A DNA stretch of 64,000 nucleotides from Seonamhaeicola sp. S2-3 (GCF_001971785.1 NZ_CP019389.1:3607001-3671000); one strand, 5' to 3'. Counted from the first letter of the stretch, positions 17,034-29,421 are shown. Numbers and translations are program-made. The notes: generated by a model not told the origin, from the letters alone.

Positions 17034-19592
17034 ATGCCCTTTAGTTCTAATACATTATTTCAAAATTATTTTTCTGACTTTAAGAATTATGATGAAGTAT
17101 TAAAATCTAACATGACTATAAACCCCAATTGGGAAAAACTACTCAATAACCTAACACAATTTGGCAATGATAATTTAACAGCTAAACAAGCGGAGATTGA
17201 TTGGTTAATGGATGAAAATGGCGTTACCTATAACGTTTATAATGATCCCAAAGGGATGAACCGCTCATGGAACTTAAACATCGTTCCGTTTTTAATACAC
17301 CAAAAAGAATGGCAAGATATTGAAAAAGGCATCATTCAAAGAGCCGAATTACTAAACTTAGTTTTAAAAGATATTTATGGTAAGCGAGAGCTCATTAAAA
17401 ATGGTATTGTACCACAAGAAGTTATTTTTGCTCATCGTGGTTTTTTAAGGCAATGTGATCAAATTCAGTATAAAACAGCTAAAAATTTACTAATACATTC
17501 GGCAGATTTGGCTCGAGGACCAGATGGACGTATGTGGGTGGTAAATGACAGAACACAAGCCCCTTCTGGTATGGGATACGCCTTAGAAAATAGGTTTTCT
17601 TTAAGTAGAACCATGCCTAACATTTTTCAAGGGATTAACGTGAAAGATCCTTCTAACTTCTTCTTTCATTTTAATAAAATGCTTATTGAATCGGCGCCTC
17701 AAAATAAAGACAACCCTAATATTGTTGTGCTTACACCAGGACCGCTTAACGAAACCTATTTTGAGCACGCCTATATGACCTCTTTTTTAGGCTATCCGCT
17801 AGTTACTGGTAACGATTTAGTTGTTAGAAATGGTAAACTCTGGATGAAAACCTTAAAAGAACTTAAGCAGGTTGATGTGGTTTTAAGACGTGTAGACGAC
17901 GTGTTTATGGATCCGCTTGAACTACGCGAAGATTCCTATTTAGGAGTAGCTGGTTTGTTAGACGTTATTAGAGAACAACGTGTTACTATTATAAACCCTA
18001 TTGGTAGCGGTATTTTAGAAAATTCTGGTTTAATACCATTTATGAATGCTATTTGTAATTACTTTTTTAATGAAGATTTAATTTTACCACAAATAGCCTC
18101 TTGGTGGTGTGGACAAGAAAAAGAATGCCATTATGTACTAGATCATTTAAAAGATTTAGTTGTTAAACGTATTGACAGATCTAACCGAGAAAGTATATTT
18201 TTCTGTGAGTTTTTAGACAGTAATGAGTTAAAAACTTTAAGAGATGAAATTCTACTAACTCCATACCAATTTGTGGCACAAGAAAAAATTTCGTTTTCTA
18301 CCGCACCAGATTTTGTAAACGGTAATTTAGAACCAAGGAAAGTAGTATGCAGAACATTTTCTATAGCAACTAAAGATAGTTATACTGCAATGCCTGGTGG
18401 TTTGGTAAGAGTTGCTCCAGAACGAGAAAACTTATTTGTATCAAACCAAAGAGGTGGTGTAAGTAAAGATTTTTGGATTGTTACTGATGAGCTGCAACCT
18501 AATATTCAAAAATACTCATGGAACAATACCTGTAAAATTTCCATATCTCATATAAATGATTTGCCCAGTAATATGGCAGAAAACCTTTATTGGTCTGGTA
18601 GATATTTAAGCAGATCTTTAAGTACCGCTAGGTATTTACGTATGGTTCTTAATAAAATGAATAGTGAACAGTATCATAATAGAAAAACCGATTCTGAGAG
18701 TCTGGTATTTTTATTTAAATCTGTTACAACCATTACCTCTACTTTTCCTGGTTTTGTTGGAAAAGGTTCTGAAGAGATACTAAAAAATCCCTTAAAAGAA
18801 ATTATTTCATTAATAACAGATGAAACTCGTTTAGGAAGTTTTGCGCAAACCATGTTTAGTTTCAATAATTCTTATTACACTTTAAGAAGCTTATGGTCTA
18901 GAGATATGTGGCGTGTTTTTGATAGTATAAAAAAATTATGGGATAAGTTTAAAGAAAATAGCGATTACTCAATTCCAGAATTAGTTAAATTTTTAGACCG
19001 AATTGTTACACGTTTAATAGCTTTTATGGGACTAATTGAAGAAAGTATTTTAGTTAATCAAGGACTTCTTTTATACTTTATTGGCTTACAAGCAGAACAA
19101 GCTATGATGAATGTTGCTAAAAGTAGAGCACTTCTTGTTTTTAATTTTGATGAAGCTAGACAATATGAAATTTTAGAATCTTTTCTTCTAAGTAATGAAA
19201 GTTTAAATATTTACAGATACAGCTATCGTTCTCATTTAAGTTTAGAAAATGTGTTAAACTTACTTTTATTAGATAAAGAGTACGCTAAGTCTTTAACCTA
19301 TCAAATTAATCGTATTAAAAAAGATATTGATAGATTACCATTGCCCAAAAACACCGAAGGCATATCTAAATGCCAACAAAAAATTGCAAAAGCCAGTTTA
19401 TTAATTAAAAATTTAAACACAGATATGCTTTTACAATTAGATGAACATGAAGCCATAAGACAGAATCTAGACCATGTTTTAAGAGATTTAGGCAATTTAC
19501 TTCATGAGGCATCTATAGAATTATCAGATATGTATTTTAACCATTCTTATCAACAAAAGCAATTGGTAAATCAAAATTTTCCACTTTCATAA
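17034..19592 (+). CDS. Circularly permuted ATP-grasp protein fused to alpha-E domain
   Basis: 852 residues. Residues ~30-500 are the circularly permuted type-2 ATP-grasp domain (DUF404/DUF407): VYNDPKGMNRSWNLNIVPFL, HRGFLRQCD, LARGPDGRMWVVNDRTQAPSG and LRRVDDVFMDPLELR. Residues ~520-840 are an all-helical alpha-E (DUF403) domain starting LPSNMAENLYWSGRYL. Many bacteria encode the two halves as separate genes; here they are one protein. ATP-grasp enzymes join a carboxylate to an amine using ATP, so a peptide ligase role is likely, but the substrate is unknown. Its TAA directly abuts the ATG of the next gene. Confidence 0.9.
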   Translation: MPFSSNTLFQNYFSDFKNYDEVLKSNMTINPNWEKLLNNLTQFGNDNLTAKQAEIDWLMDENGVTYNVYNDPKGMNRSWNLNIVPFLIHQKEWQDIEKGIIQRAELLNLVLKDIYGKRELIKNGIVPQEVIFAHRGFLRQCDQIQYKTAKNLLIHSADLARGPDGRMWVVNDRTQAPSGMGYALENRFSLSRTMPNIFQGINVKDPSNFFFHFNKMLIESAPQNKDNPNIVVLTPGPLNETYFEHAYMTSFLGYPLVTGNDLVVRNGKLWMKTLKELKQVDVVLRRVDDVFMDPLELREDSYLGVAGLLDVIREQRVTIINPIGSGILENSGLIPFMNAICNYFFNEDLILPQIASWWCGQEKECHYVLDHLKDLVVKRIDRSNRESIFFCEFLDSNELKTLRDEILLTPYQFVAQEKISFSTAPDFVNGNLEPRKVVCRTFSIATKDSYTAMPGGLVRVAPERENLFVSNQRGGVSKDFWIVTDELQPNIQKYSWNNTCKISISHINDLPSNMAENLYWSGRYLSRSLSTARYLRMVLNKMNSEQYHNRKTDSESLVFLFKSVTTITSTFPGFVGKGSEEILKNPLKEIISLITDETRLGSFAQTMFSFNNSYYTLRSLWSRDMWRVFDSIKKLWDKFKENSDYSIPELVKFLDRIVTRLIAFMGLIEESILVNQGLLLYFIGLQAEQAMMNVAKSRALLVFNFDEARQYEILESFLLSNESLNIYRYSYRSHLSLENVLNLLLLDKEYAKSLTYQINRIKKDIDRLPLPKNTEGISKCQQKIAKASLLIKNLNTDMLLQLDEHEAIRQNLDHVLRDLGNLLHEASIELSDMYFNHSYQQKQLVNQNFPLS

Positions 19593-20486
19593 ATGAAATA
19601 CAAAGTATCACACACCACTAGTTATAAATACGAAGTAGGCGTAACTTTTTGTCATAACATAGCCACTATAAAACCAAAAACTATGCTTGGGCAAACTGTA
19701 TTAGATTATAACTTAGATATTACTCCTACCCCAACTGAAATCTCTGAAAAGTTAGATTTTTTTGGGAACACCGTAACTAGGTTTTCAATTCAAAAGCATC
19801 ATTCTGTTTTAAAAGTAACAGCCAATAGCATTATTGAAAAAGACAGTAGTTTACAACCAAATATTTATAATTCTCCTGAAGGACAAAACATAACTCTACA
19901 AGAAGCTTTATTGGCTTTAAAAAATATTAATTCTGAGCTATTAAACATACGCCAGTTTATATTAGAATCTATTTTAGTAGCAGGAATAACACCAGAAATT
20001 AAAGCCTATGCCGAAGTGTCTTTTAAACCAAAACGCTCTGTATTTGAAGCAGCGCATGAGTTAATGCAACGTATCTATACAGATTTTGAGTTTAATACCA
20101 AAGTAACCAATGTAGCTACCCCTATTAAAGAAGTTTTTGAAAAGAAAAAAGGTGTTTGTCAAGACTTTGCTCAAATAGCTATTGCCTGTGTGCGTTCTGT
20201 TGGCTTACCCGCAAGATATGTAAGCGGGTATATAGAAACATTACCTCCACCAGGAAAGGAAAAACTAGTAGGAACTGATGCTTCACATGCTTGGTTTTCA
20301 GTATACATTCCTGAGTTTGGTTGGGTAGATTTTGACCCTACAAACAATCAAATTCCTAAAAACCAGCATATTGTTATTGCTTATGGAAGAGATTACTATG
20401 ATGTTCCACCTCTTAAAGGTGTTATTTATAGCACTGGTATGAACAAAATGAATGTAGCTGTTGACATAAGACCCGCTGATGAATAA
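19593..20486 (+). CDS. Transglutaminase-like cysteine peptidase
   Basis: 297 residues. An N-terminal beta domain (KVSHTTSYKYEVGVTF) precedes a transglutaminase-like core with C189 (KKGVCQDFAQ), H232 (SHAWFSVYIP) and D248 (DFDPTNN). It has no signal peptide, so it is probably cytoplasmic. It is the third gene of the DUF2126 and ATP-grasp locus, with zero intergenic bases. In related loci an Anbu (HslV-like) peptidase is sometimes present; none is seen here. Confidence 0.92.
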   Translation: MKYKVSHTTSYKYEVGVTFCHNIATIKPKTMLGQTVLDYNLDITPTPTEISEKLDFFGNTVTRFSIQKHHSVLKVTANSIIEKDSSLQPNIYNSPEGQNITLQEALLALKNINSELLNIRQFILESILVAGITPEIKAYAEVSFKPKRSVFEAAHELMQRIYTDFEFNTKVTNVATPIKEVFEKKKGVCQDFAQIAIACVRSVGLPARYVSGYIETLPPPGKEKLVGTDASHAWFSVYIPEFGWVDFDPTNNQIPKNQHIVIAYGRDYYDVPPLKGVIYSTGMNKMNVAVDIRPADE

Positions 20487-20504
20487 ACAGCTTCATATTT
20501 TAGG

Positions 20505-21725
20505 CTATATTTTTTTACCAATAGAACCTTTTTTATTTGGAATAAGTTCATAAACAAAATCTGGTTTTAGTCCTATTTCTTTACTATGCGATACGTATAA
20601 AACTGCTGTTTCACTCTCTTTAGCAATTTTATTTATTAACTCTGTAAAAATACCAATATCGTCATCATCAAGTCCGTTTGTAGGCTCATCTAAAATAAGT
20701 AATGGCGGATGTTTCACCATGGCTCTGGCAATTAAAACCAAACGCTTATGTCCGCTTGATAAAGTTTGAAAATTTCTATCTTTAACATCAAGCATATTCA
20801 ATAAGTTTAACCATTGATGCGCAATTAATATTTGATTTTCATTAGGGTATTTATATAACCCTACCGAGTCATAAAACCCAGAAAGGATCATCCTTTCAAT
20901 AGTATCAGAACGCCTAAAGCCCTGAAGCATCTCTGATGTAAAATAGCCAATTTTCATTTTTATATCCCAAACACTTTCACCACTACCCTTTTTTACACCA
21001 AAAAGGTGAATATCTTGATTAAATGCCTTAGGGTTATCGCCAGAAATTAGTGATAATATGGTACTTTTACCAGAACCGTTTGGTCCTTTTAAATGCCAAA
21101 ATTCGCCTTGTTTAATTTCCCAACAAATGTCTTTTATTACCGTTTTATCTAAATAAGAAACTGTAACCTTATTAAACTTAACTAAAGATTTACTTGTTAC
21201 TGCTACCTTTTCAATGGGTTTTGGTAAGTCTTTTATAAAATGTTTCGTTGTTTTAGGAGTTAAACTATTAAAATCTTTTATTAATTCTATGCTTTTACCT
21301 ACAGGTTTGTAAACAGATTTTATAAAAGGAAGAATATCTCTTTTTCTGTTTGTTATTTGAATTATCCAGATGGTTTTACTTAAATCTTCTAAAGTTTCTG
21401 CAATGTTTTTTTGGGCTTCAACATCTAAATTTCCAAATACATTATCGGCTACAATATATTCTGGTTTATTAGCAATAATATAATTTATTAAAGCCTTTTT
21501 TCTTTCTCCTTCAGATGATTTTGTTAGTCCTTTCTTATTGGCAGTAGCAATATCTATATGTCCGTGGCGCCTTTCTTCTTCAATAAATTTGTTTATAGTT
21601 ATTTCTGAAAACAAGGCGCCTTTTAAATTTTGTAATTCGTTAATAATGCTACCTGCTAAAATGTTCTTTATTAGCGTTCTTTTATCGTCTTTATTAGATA
21701 TGTATATGGCTAAATGTTTCTTCAA
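20505..21725 (-). CDS. ModF-like double ABC ATPase with degenerate first half
   Basis: 406 residues with two ABC modules and no membrane segment. The second half is canonical: GPNGSGKSTILSLISGD (Walker A), LSSGHKRLVLIARA (signature), LLILDEPTNGLD (Walker B) and a switch His in YVSHS. The first half lacks a Walker A but keeps a signature-like SSEGERKKAL and a region resembling Walker B (PEYIVADNVFGNLD). The layout matches ModF/PhrA proteins. It is far from the molybdenum genes at 45 kb. Transported substrate, if any, is unknown. It ends 18 bp from the convergent transglutaminase gene. Confidence 0.8.
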   Translation of the reverse strand: MKKHLAIYISNKDDKRTLIKNILAGSIINELQNLKGALFSEITINKFIEEERRHGHIDIATANKKGLTKSSEGERKKALINYIIANKPEYIVADNVFGNLDVEAQKNIAETLEDLSKTIWIIQITNRKRDILPFIKSVYKPVGKSIELIKDFNSLTPKTTKHFIKDLPKPIEKVAVTSKSLVKFNKVTVSYLDKTVIKDICWEIKQGEFWHLKGPNGSGKSTILSLISGDNPKAFNQDIHLFGVKKGSGESVWDIKMKIGYFTSEMLQGFRRSDTIERMILSGFYDSVGLYKYPNENQILIAHQWLNLLNMLDVKDRNFQTLSSGHKRLVLIARAMVKHPPLLILDEPTNGLDDDDIGIFTELINKIAKESETAVLYVSHSKEIGLKPDFVYELIPNKKGSIGKKI

Positions 21726-21778
21726 AACTTTAATTGAATTTTAAAAAGGGCTCTAAGCTATTCAAAATATGTAAAACA

Positions 21779-21803
21779 AAAAAGAGGGATTACCCCTCTT
21801 TTT
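21779..21803 (-). terminator. Terminator after the N-acetylglucosamine-kinase-like gene
   Basis: Inverted repeat with 10-bp arms (21779-21788 and 21794-21803) around a 5-nt loop, GC-rich at the top (GAGGG/CCCTC). Read on the minus strand it ends in a run of T. It lies 24 bp beyond the stop at 21827. Confidence 0.75.
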
Positions 21804-21826
21804 AAAAATATGTAATTTTCTTATTA

Positions 21827-22687
21827 CTATAAGTTTTTAATGTGGAATGGTACTAAACCATCTATAGGTCTGCGTTCAAAATTACCAACTTTAAAGCCCA
21901 TTTCTTCGGCTACTTCTTTTATTTCATTTTGAGAGAAATACGCTATAGAACCAGCAAAATGTACTGGTACAGTTTTAAGCTCTTCTTTATATTGCATAAT
22001 CATATTTTTAGCAAATAAACGTATACCGTCTTTAATTAGATTAATGGTATATTCTGAATCTTTATGTAAAAACATAAATTCTGCAAAGCTTGCTAAATAT
22101 GCATTAGGATTAGGTTGTTTATACAAGTTATACTTTATAAAATCTGAATCCATATTATATTTTGAACCAAAAGCTACCTTTACATTTTCTGGCATATGGT
22201 TAAAATAGTAGTCTCTAATTAATTGTTTACCATAATAGTTTCCAGAAGCATCATCCATTAAAGTATAACCTAAAGATGCTACACGCTGATGTATATTTTT
22301 ACCATCATAATAACTACAGTTAGAGCCTGTACCCATAATACAAACAACAGCAGCTTCATTTGGTTGATTAATTGTTGAATAAACCGCTGCTAAAGTATCT
22401 TCGTTAACCTCAACATGGGCATTTGGAAAAAAATCTTCTAAAACACCTTTTAAAAGTTCTCTAGGTTTTTCTGTACCACAGCCTGCCCCATAAAAAAATA
22501 CGTGAGTTACTTTGTCGCTATTACTTTTTAACTCTTTGCTTTTTTTTATGATTTTTTGAAGTTTTTTTTCGCTCAAAATGGCAGGATTAAGCCCTTTTGT
22601 ACGAATTTTTTCCGTTAATTTATTACCTTCTTTGTCTACCGCTAACCAATCTGATTTGGTAGAACCACTATCAACAATTAAAATCAT
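21827..22687 (-). CDS. N-acetylglucosamine kinase-like ATPase (BadF/BadG family)
   Basis: 286 residues from the ATG at 22687. A longer in-frame start at 22732 exists but lies inside the gapA terminator, so the shorter start is preferred; it begins MILIVDSGSTKSDW, the phosphate-1 motif of the ASKHA fold. ICIMGTGSNCSYYDG and MDDASGNYYGKQLI are further nucleotide-binding motifs. Members phosphorylate N-acetylglucosamine or similar sugars. Its position after pfkA and gapA fits sugar metabolism. Confidence 0.85.
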   Translation of the reverse strand: MILIVDSGSTKSDWLAVDKEGNKLTEKIRTKGLNPAILSEKKLQKIIKKSKELKSNSDKVTHVFFYGAGCGTEKPRELLKGVLEDFFPNAHVEVNEDTLAAVYSTINQPNEAAVVCIMGTGSNCSYYDGKNIHQRVASLGYTLMDDASGNYYGKQLIRDYYFNHMPENVKVAFGSKYNMDSDFIKYNLYKQPNPNAYLASFAEFMFLHKDSEYTINLIKDGIRLFAKNMIMQYKEELKTVPVHFAGSIAYFSQNEIKEVAEEMGFKVGNFERRPIDGLVPFHIKNL

Positions 22688-22704
22688 AAAACCAAAAATA
22701 AAAA

Positions 22705-22749
22705 ACTCCACAGTAATCAAATGTAAAAACACTTAATACACTGTGGAGT
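22705..22749 (-). terminator. Rho-independent terminator after gapA
   Basis: Nine-base inverted repeat ACTCCACAG (22705-22713) and CTGTGGAGT (22741-22749) with a 27-nt loop. On the minus strand the second arm is followed by a T-rich tract. It lies 20 bp beyond the gapA stop. Confidence 0.7.
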
Positions 22750-22768
22750 GATATAATTACAAACTAAA

Positions 22769-24782
<2,014 letters not shown>

Positions 24783-24937
24783 ATCTTTAATTTGCTTGTA
24801 AAATTACTAAACAAAAACTATATAATCATAGTATTTACCCTATTTTAATGCTTACTTAACACTATAACGTTTTAGTAAATAACATTTTATAACAGGCGAG
24901 AAAATGATGTGCAAAATAAGTATAAAAAGTGGTAATT

Positions 24938-27900
24938 TTACTTTTTTGAAGTTGTTTTGTGAGTTATAAAATCTGGTAAAGAATTGTTGTTATTTTCTTC
25001 TAATACTTCTTTTTCTCGAGCTTCTTCTGTTTGCTTCTTTTTAAATAGGTTTTGAATGAGTTCTTTAAAGGTATCAAAATCTACATTATATGAAAGTCCA
25101 ACCCCTTGCGTATATCCAATATCTTCACCAAAATTTTGAATACTGTTTTCTCTATTAAAAACTTTAGCTACTAAAGTTCCTTCATCGTTTAACAAAAAAT
25201 CTATTTGAACATCGCCTGCTACAACTGTGTTTGTGGCATCTGCTCCTCCAATGGGCACTCCTACTTTACCATTTATAAGTACTCTGTCGCTAATTTGAGT
25301 TTGTAATGTAACCCCAACTCTATCATCGGTTTGGTAATCTGGACTGTTTTGTCCTGCTTCATAATTAACTCCTAAATTAAACTTACCGTTTCCGTTAGAA
25401 AAAATACCATTAATTATACCATTGAGCCTTTCTGCTATGGTTCCTGAGAAATTAAGTTCATTTAGACCACGAGAAAAAGACCCTGTTGATATTAAATATA
25501 ATGCTTGGTTTTGTTTATCATCTGGGGCTTCTAAACGGTACTGTAACTCTGATTTTACAGATGAATTCACATTAGGAAACTCAAAACTAAACTCTGGTGT
25601 GGGCTGTTCTAAATCGCCTGTTAAAGCAATGTTTAATTCAACTGGAATACTTCTATTTATAGGATTATCTAGCAATGGCGATGGGTTTGCTTGTGTTTTA
25701 TAAATGGCCAACATATCTATAGTAGTATTTCTTAAAGGGTCTCCATTCCACGCTATTGTTCCACCAGGTTGCACTATAAATTGTTTTTGCACTAAACCAC
25801 CGTAAGCAAAATTGTAAATCCCTTCAAATACCGCAAAATCTCCCCACATATTAAATTTTCCGTTGGTATTAATTTCTACTAAAATACCTCCTCTACCTTT
25901 TCCTTTTAGTGAATGGCCCGTATCTTTATCTATAATTATTTCTAAATCGGCATCTTCAGTTACATCTACATCAAAATCTAATTCTAAACCTTGAATTTCT
26001 TCAAAGGTTACTTCTTCGCCTTTATTTTTTGCTTCTTTTTCCTTTTTGGTAACAAAATGAATGAAAGAATTATCTCCAAAAGATTCTGTGTCATTTAAAG
26101 GAATTTTAAAGACTGTACCTGCTTTGGTTTCGGCAATTACATTAATATTTAATTGTTCTGTAGGCCCTTTTATTTGTGCAACACCTCCCATAAAACCACG
26201 CCCATAATACAAAGATTCTTCAGTTTCTTCTGTATCTAAAACTAATAATCGTTTCGTTTTTATGTTTAAATCTAAACTCCATTTAGATAGGTTTACGTGA
26301 CTTAGTGACCCGTCTAGAATACCTCTTGAGTTAAATTTTGTATCTGTTAGCTGAATATTATTAAAAATAAAACTTTGATCTTTTAAAGTTACCGAAGCAT
26401 TATTATTAAAAGCATAATCTACATTTAAATAGGGTATGCCTAAACCAGCATCTTCTAATTTAAGGTTGCCCTCTATATTTGGTTTTTTAAGATCTCCAAC
26501 TATATTTACCTCTCCAGTTATAAAGCCTCTAATATTAGACAGTACACCATCTAACAACGGATTGAGTGGTGATAGAACGAAATGATCAAAATTAACACCT
26601 ACATCTATTGTAGATTGTTTTCCTACTACATTAATATTTCCTTGAGCTATTAACGATTTAGAGATGTCATTTTTAATATTGGCATTTACCACATAGTTTG
26701 TTAGGTCTTCATTACCTTTAATTTCTGCATCAAAATCTCCCAACGGGAAATTATTGATTTTAAAATCATTTATAACAATGGTTGAGTTTGGTAAATAACT
26801 ACCATTTTGTTGCAGTATATCTAGCTTACCATTTACTTTTCCTGCAAGCGACAAGCTATCAATATCTGGGGTTATTTTTGCAAGATTTACATTTTTAAAA
26901 TTTAGCTTAATATCTTTTTGTGTAGAATCTTTTAAAAAGCCAGATAGTTTTATTTCTTCATCTTTATGGTTTATTTTTAAGTTATTGAAATTAAACTTAG
27001 TTAAAGCCTTATTAAAAGACAATTTATTTAAAGTATCTGATTTTTCATTAATATACCATTTCCTGTCTTTTATGGTGAAATCTGATTTTTTAAAGCCTAT
27101 AACAGATTCCATTTCTTCATTAATAGTATGATAAAAACTTAGATTATAAGTATCTTTATTTTGTTTACCGCCTTTAAACTCTGAACGCATAAACAAGGTA
27201 TCATTTACCGTAACGTTAATTAAATTGAATTTAGAAACGTTGTAAAATTTGGTGTTCAAACTATCTACTTCTACATAAGTATTAAAAAGCGGATTACTAT
27301 TATCTACCTGTAGTTCTATATTATTTGCAAAGTAATCATAAACCTTTATTTGTGGCGATTTAAAGGTGAGTTTAAAATTGGTTTCATCGCTTTCTACTCT
27401 ACCACGAATAAAGGTGTTTTTACCCAATTCAATTTCGGGAAAAATAACCTCTGCTATTTTATTGTATATTTTAAAATTGAAATCTATACTCTGATTAGTT
27501 TTTACTTTATGTGGAATATAATTGGTATATATGTGCCCTAAAGAATTTTCAAAAAGTTTTTTTAAATCGTTGAAAACAAAGCGTCCTTTTAAATCGCCTT
27601 CAATAATATCTGGCGATTTAAATTCTATATACCTAATGCTGTTATCAAATCTTGAAGATATATTGAATGTTTTAAAATAATAGGTATCATGCTCATTAGT
27701 ATAGGTAGTATTGCTAAATGAAATTCTTCCGTAGGCATCATCTAGATTGCTAGCATTCATGTTCATATTAAGCCTACTTTTAAAAATAGAAATACTATCT
27801 TTTTTTATAAAGTTAAGGGTGTTTAGATTGGCATAATCTACATCGGCTTCAAAATCGTATTTTTTTATTTCTTCAGAAAAATCTACTAATCCGCTAAATT

Positions 27901-29320
27901 GCATTTGAAGATTTTTATCGTTTACAATTAAGTTCCCATCAAAAATTTTGTTTCTAACATTACCCGCAACTTTTATACGGCTATAATTATAATTGTTGTA
28001 AACTATATTGTAAATATCTCCTTTTACTTTAGTATCAATAGTTTCTGTAATAAAGCCATTACCTTCAACATCAAAATCTAAAGATCCTATTCCTATTTTG
28101 GGGTCATCTAAAAAAACACCAAAATCAAACTCCTTAAATTCAACTTTACCATGATAAACGGCATTATCAATGTCATTTACTTTGGTCATTTTTAAATCAT
28201 TATAAACAACACCTATCTCTGTATCAATCTCAATATCTGCATTTACAGTTGTAGATGTTATTTGTGTGTTTCCGGTAATTGTAAACCTACCTAATCTTTC
28301 AAAAGTAGAAGGTATAGCTTCTCCTATAACATTGGGCAAAAGAGCTTTTAAGTCTGTATAAGTTGATGTTAAATTAGAAAATCTGCCATCCATAAAGAAA
28401 TTATTTTCTTCTTTGCTAAACAGATTTTTAAAGTCTATATCACCAAGTACTTTAGTATTTCTATTAGTTTTAAGGTTTAAGTTTGTTGCCCTTAAATTGT
28501 TTAAAGTGCCGGTTAAATTAACATCAAAAATAGCTCTTTGATTGTATCCAAACTCATCATAAATTAAATTAAGTTCATCTAACAAGATATCAGATTCTTT
28601 AAAGTTAGCTTCAACTAAAACCTTATCGGTAAAATACTGTAAATCTTCGCGCTTATATAAAAACTTAAGATCTCCTTTTAATGTAGACTCTGCAGTTTTA
28701 ATATTTAAATTATCAAAGGTCATTCCGGTAAGTGTATACTTAAAATTGGTCATCATATTTTTAATACTCAAACCTCTGCTATCTGTAAATGACAGCTTAT
28801 TAATTCTGGTGCTTACATCACTCCCTTTAATTAAAAAATTGGTAGCATTAATATTTAAATCTTTAAAATCTAAACGTTTAGAAACCTCTCTATTTTCATC
28901 TGTTAACTTAAAAATACCGTTGTAGACTGATACATCACTAGACGATAACAAAAAGGTACCATCTCCTTTTTTGGGGTTATCACCTTCAATTTTTTTAACA
29001 AAAATGTCAAGGTTAGTGTCGGTTGTATCTTTGTAAGTTTTAATATTTAAATACAAATCAATAATGTCAACATCACCAAAGGTCATCTTGTTATTATATA
29101 GATTATGAAAGTTTAAAATAGAGGTATTTAGTTCTGCAATATTTATTAATGTGTCTTTTTTATAATCTTCAATAAAAATATTTTTAAACTCTACATCGCC
29201 ATTTAACTGTAACCCTACTCTTTTAATACTAATATTAGTACCAAATTCTTCATTAAGCCTTTTTGTGGCATAATTACCTAAACTTGTTTGTACAGCAGGA
29301 ATAGAAAGCACTAACACCAA
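24938..29320 (-). CDS. TamB-like translocation/assembly module protein (AsmA-like repeats)
   Basis: At least 1460 residues of mostly beta-rich AsmA/TamB repeats, ending in the conserved DUF490 region (GKGRGGILVEINTNGKF, FQVQPGGT-like TIAWNGDP, and a C-terminal LGVNYEAG). TamB proteins span the periplasm and help barrel assembly or lipid transport. The given start is TTG at 29320, inside what looks like a membrane helix (IFLLIFIILVLVLSIPAVQ). The frame stays open to 29416 without an ATG, GTG or TTG, so the true start is probably upstream and unusual. The end coordinate is therefore a minimum. Confidence 0.85.
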   Translation of the reverse strand: MVLVLSIPAVQTSLGNYATKRLNEEFGTNISIKRVGLQLNGDVEFKNIFIEDYKKDTLINIAELNTSILNFHNLYNNKMTFGDVDIIDLYLNIKTYKDTTDTNLDIFVKKIEGDNPKKGDGTFLLSSSDVSVYNGIFKLTDENREVSKRLDFKDLNINATNFLIKGSDVSTRINKLSFTDSRGLSIKNMMTNFKYTLTGMTFDNLNIKTAESTLKGDLKFLYKREDLQYFTDKVLVEANFKESDILLDELNLIYDEFGYNQRAIFDVNLTGTLNNLRATNLNLKTNRNTKVLGDIDFKNLFSKEENNFFMDGRFSNLTSTYTDLKALLPNVIGEAIPSTFERLGRFTITGNTQITSTTVNADIEIDTEIGVVYNDLKMTKVNDIDNAVYHGKVEFKEFDFGVFLDDPKIGIGSLDFDVEGNGFITETIDTKVKGDIYNIVYNNYNYSRIKVAGNVRNKIFDGNLIVNDKNLQMQFSGLVDFSEEIKKYDFEADVDYANLNTLNFIKKDSISIFKSRLNMNMNASNLDDAYGRISFSNTTYTNEHDTYYFKTFNISSRFDNSIRYIEFKSPDIIEGDLKGRFVFNDLKKLFENSLGHIYTNYIPHKVKTNQSIDFNFKIYNKIAEVIFPEIELGKNTFIRGRVESDETNFKLTFKSPQIKVYDYFANNIELQVDNSNPLFNTYVEVDSLNTKFYNVSKFNLINVTVNDTLFMRSEFKGGKQNKDTYNLSFYHTINEEMESVIGFKKSDFTIKDRKWYINEKSDTLNKLSFNKALTKFNFNNLKINHKDEEIKLSGFLKDSTQKDIKLNFKNVNLAKITPDIDSLSLAGKVNGKLDILQQNGSYLPNSTIVINDFKINNFPLGDFDAEIKGNEDLTNYVVNANIKNDISKSLIAQGNINVVGKQSTIDVGVNFDHFVLSPLNPLLDGVLSNIRGFITGEVNIVGDLKKPNIEGNLKLEDAGLGIPYLNVDYAFNNNASVTLKDQSFIFNNIQLTDTKFNSRGILDGSLSHVNLSKWSLDLNIKTKRLLVLDTEETEESLYYGRGFMGGVAQIKGPTEQLNINVIAETKAGTVFKIPLNDTESFGDNSFIHFVTKKEKEAKNKGEEVTFEEIQGLELDFDVDVTEDADLEIIIDKDTGHSLKGKGRGGILVEINTNGKFNMWGDFAVFEGIYNFAYGGLVQKQFIVQPGGTIAWNGDPLRNTTIDMLAIYKTQANPSPLLDNPINRSIPVELNIALTGDLEQPTPEFSFEFPNVNSSVKSELQYRLEAPDDKQNQALYLISTGSFSRGLNELNFSGTIAERLNGIINGIFSNGNGKFNLGVNYEAGQNSPDYQTDDRVGVTLQTQISDRVLINGKVGVPIGGADATNTVVAGDVQIDFLLNDEGTLVAKVFNRENSIQNFGEDIGYTQGVGLSYNVDFDTFKELIQNLFKKKQTEEAREKEVLEENNNNSLPDFITHKTTSKK

Positions 29321-29421
29321 AATGATGAAGATAAGCAGGAAAATACCCGCTATTTTTGACGCTATTTTTAATACTTTTTTGATACCTGTTAAAGTTATGA
29401 TATTATTAAGAATAAACTACA

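Noticed and set aside
21827-22732. Longer start for the kinase-like gene at 22732
   Set aside because: It would place the first codons inside the gapA terminator and adds a hydrophobic stretch not seen before the DSGSTKSDW motif.
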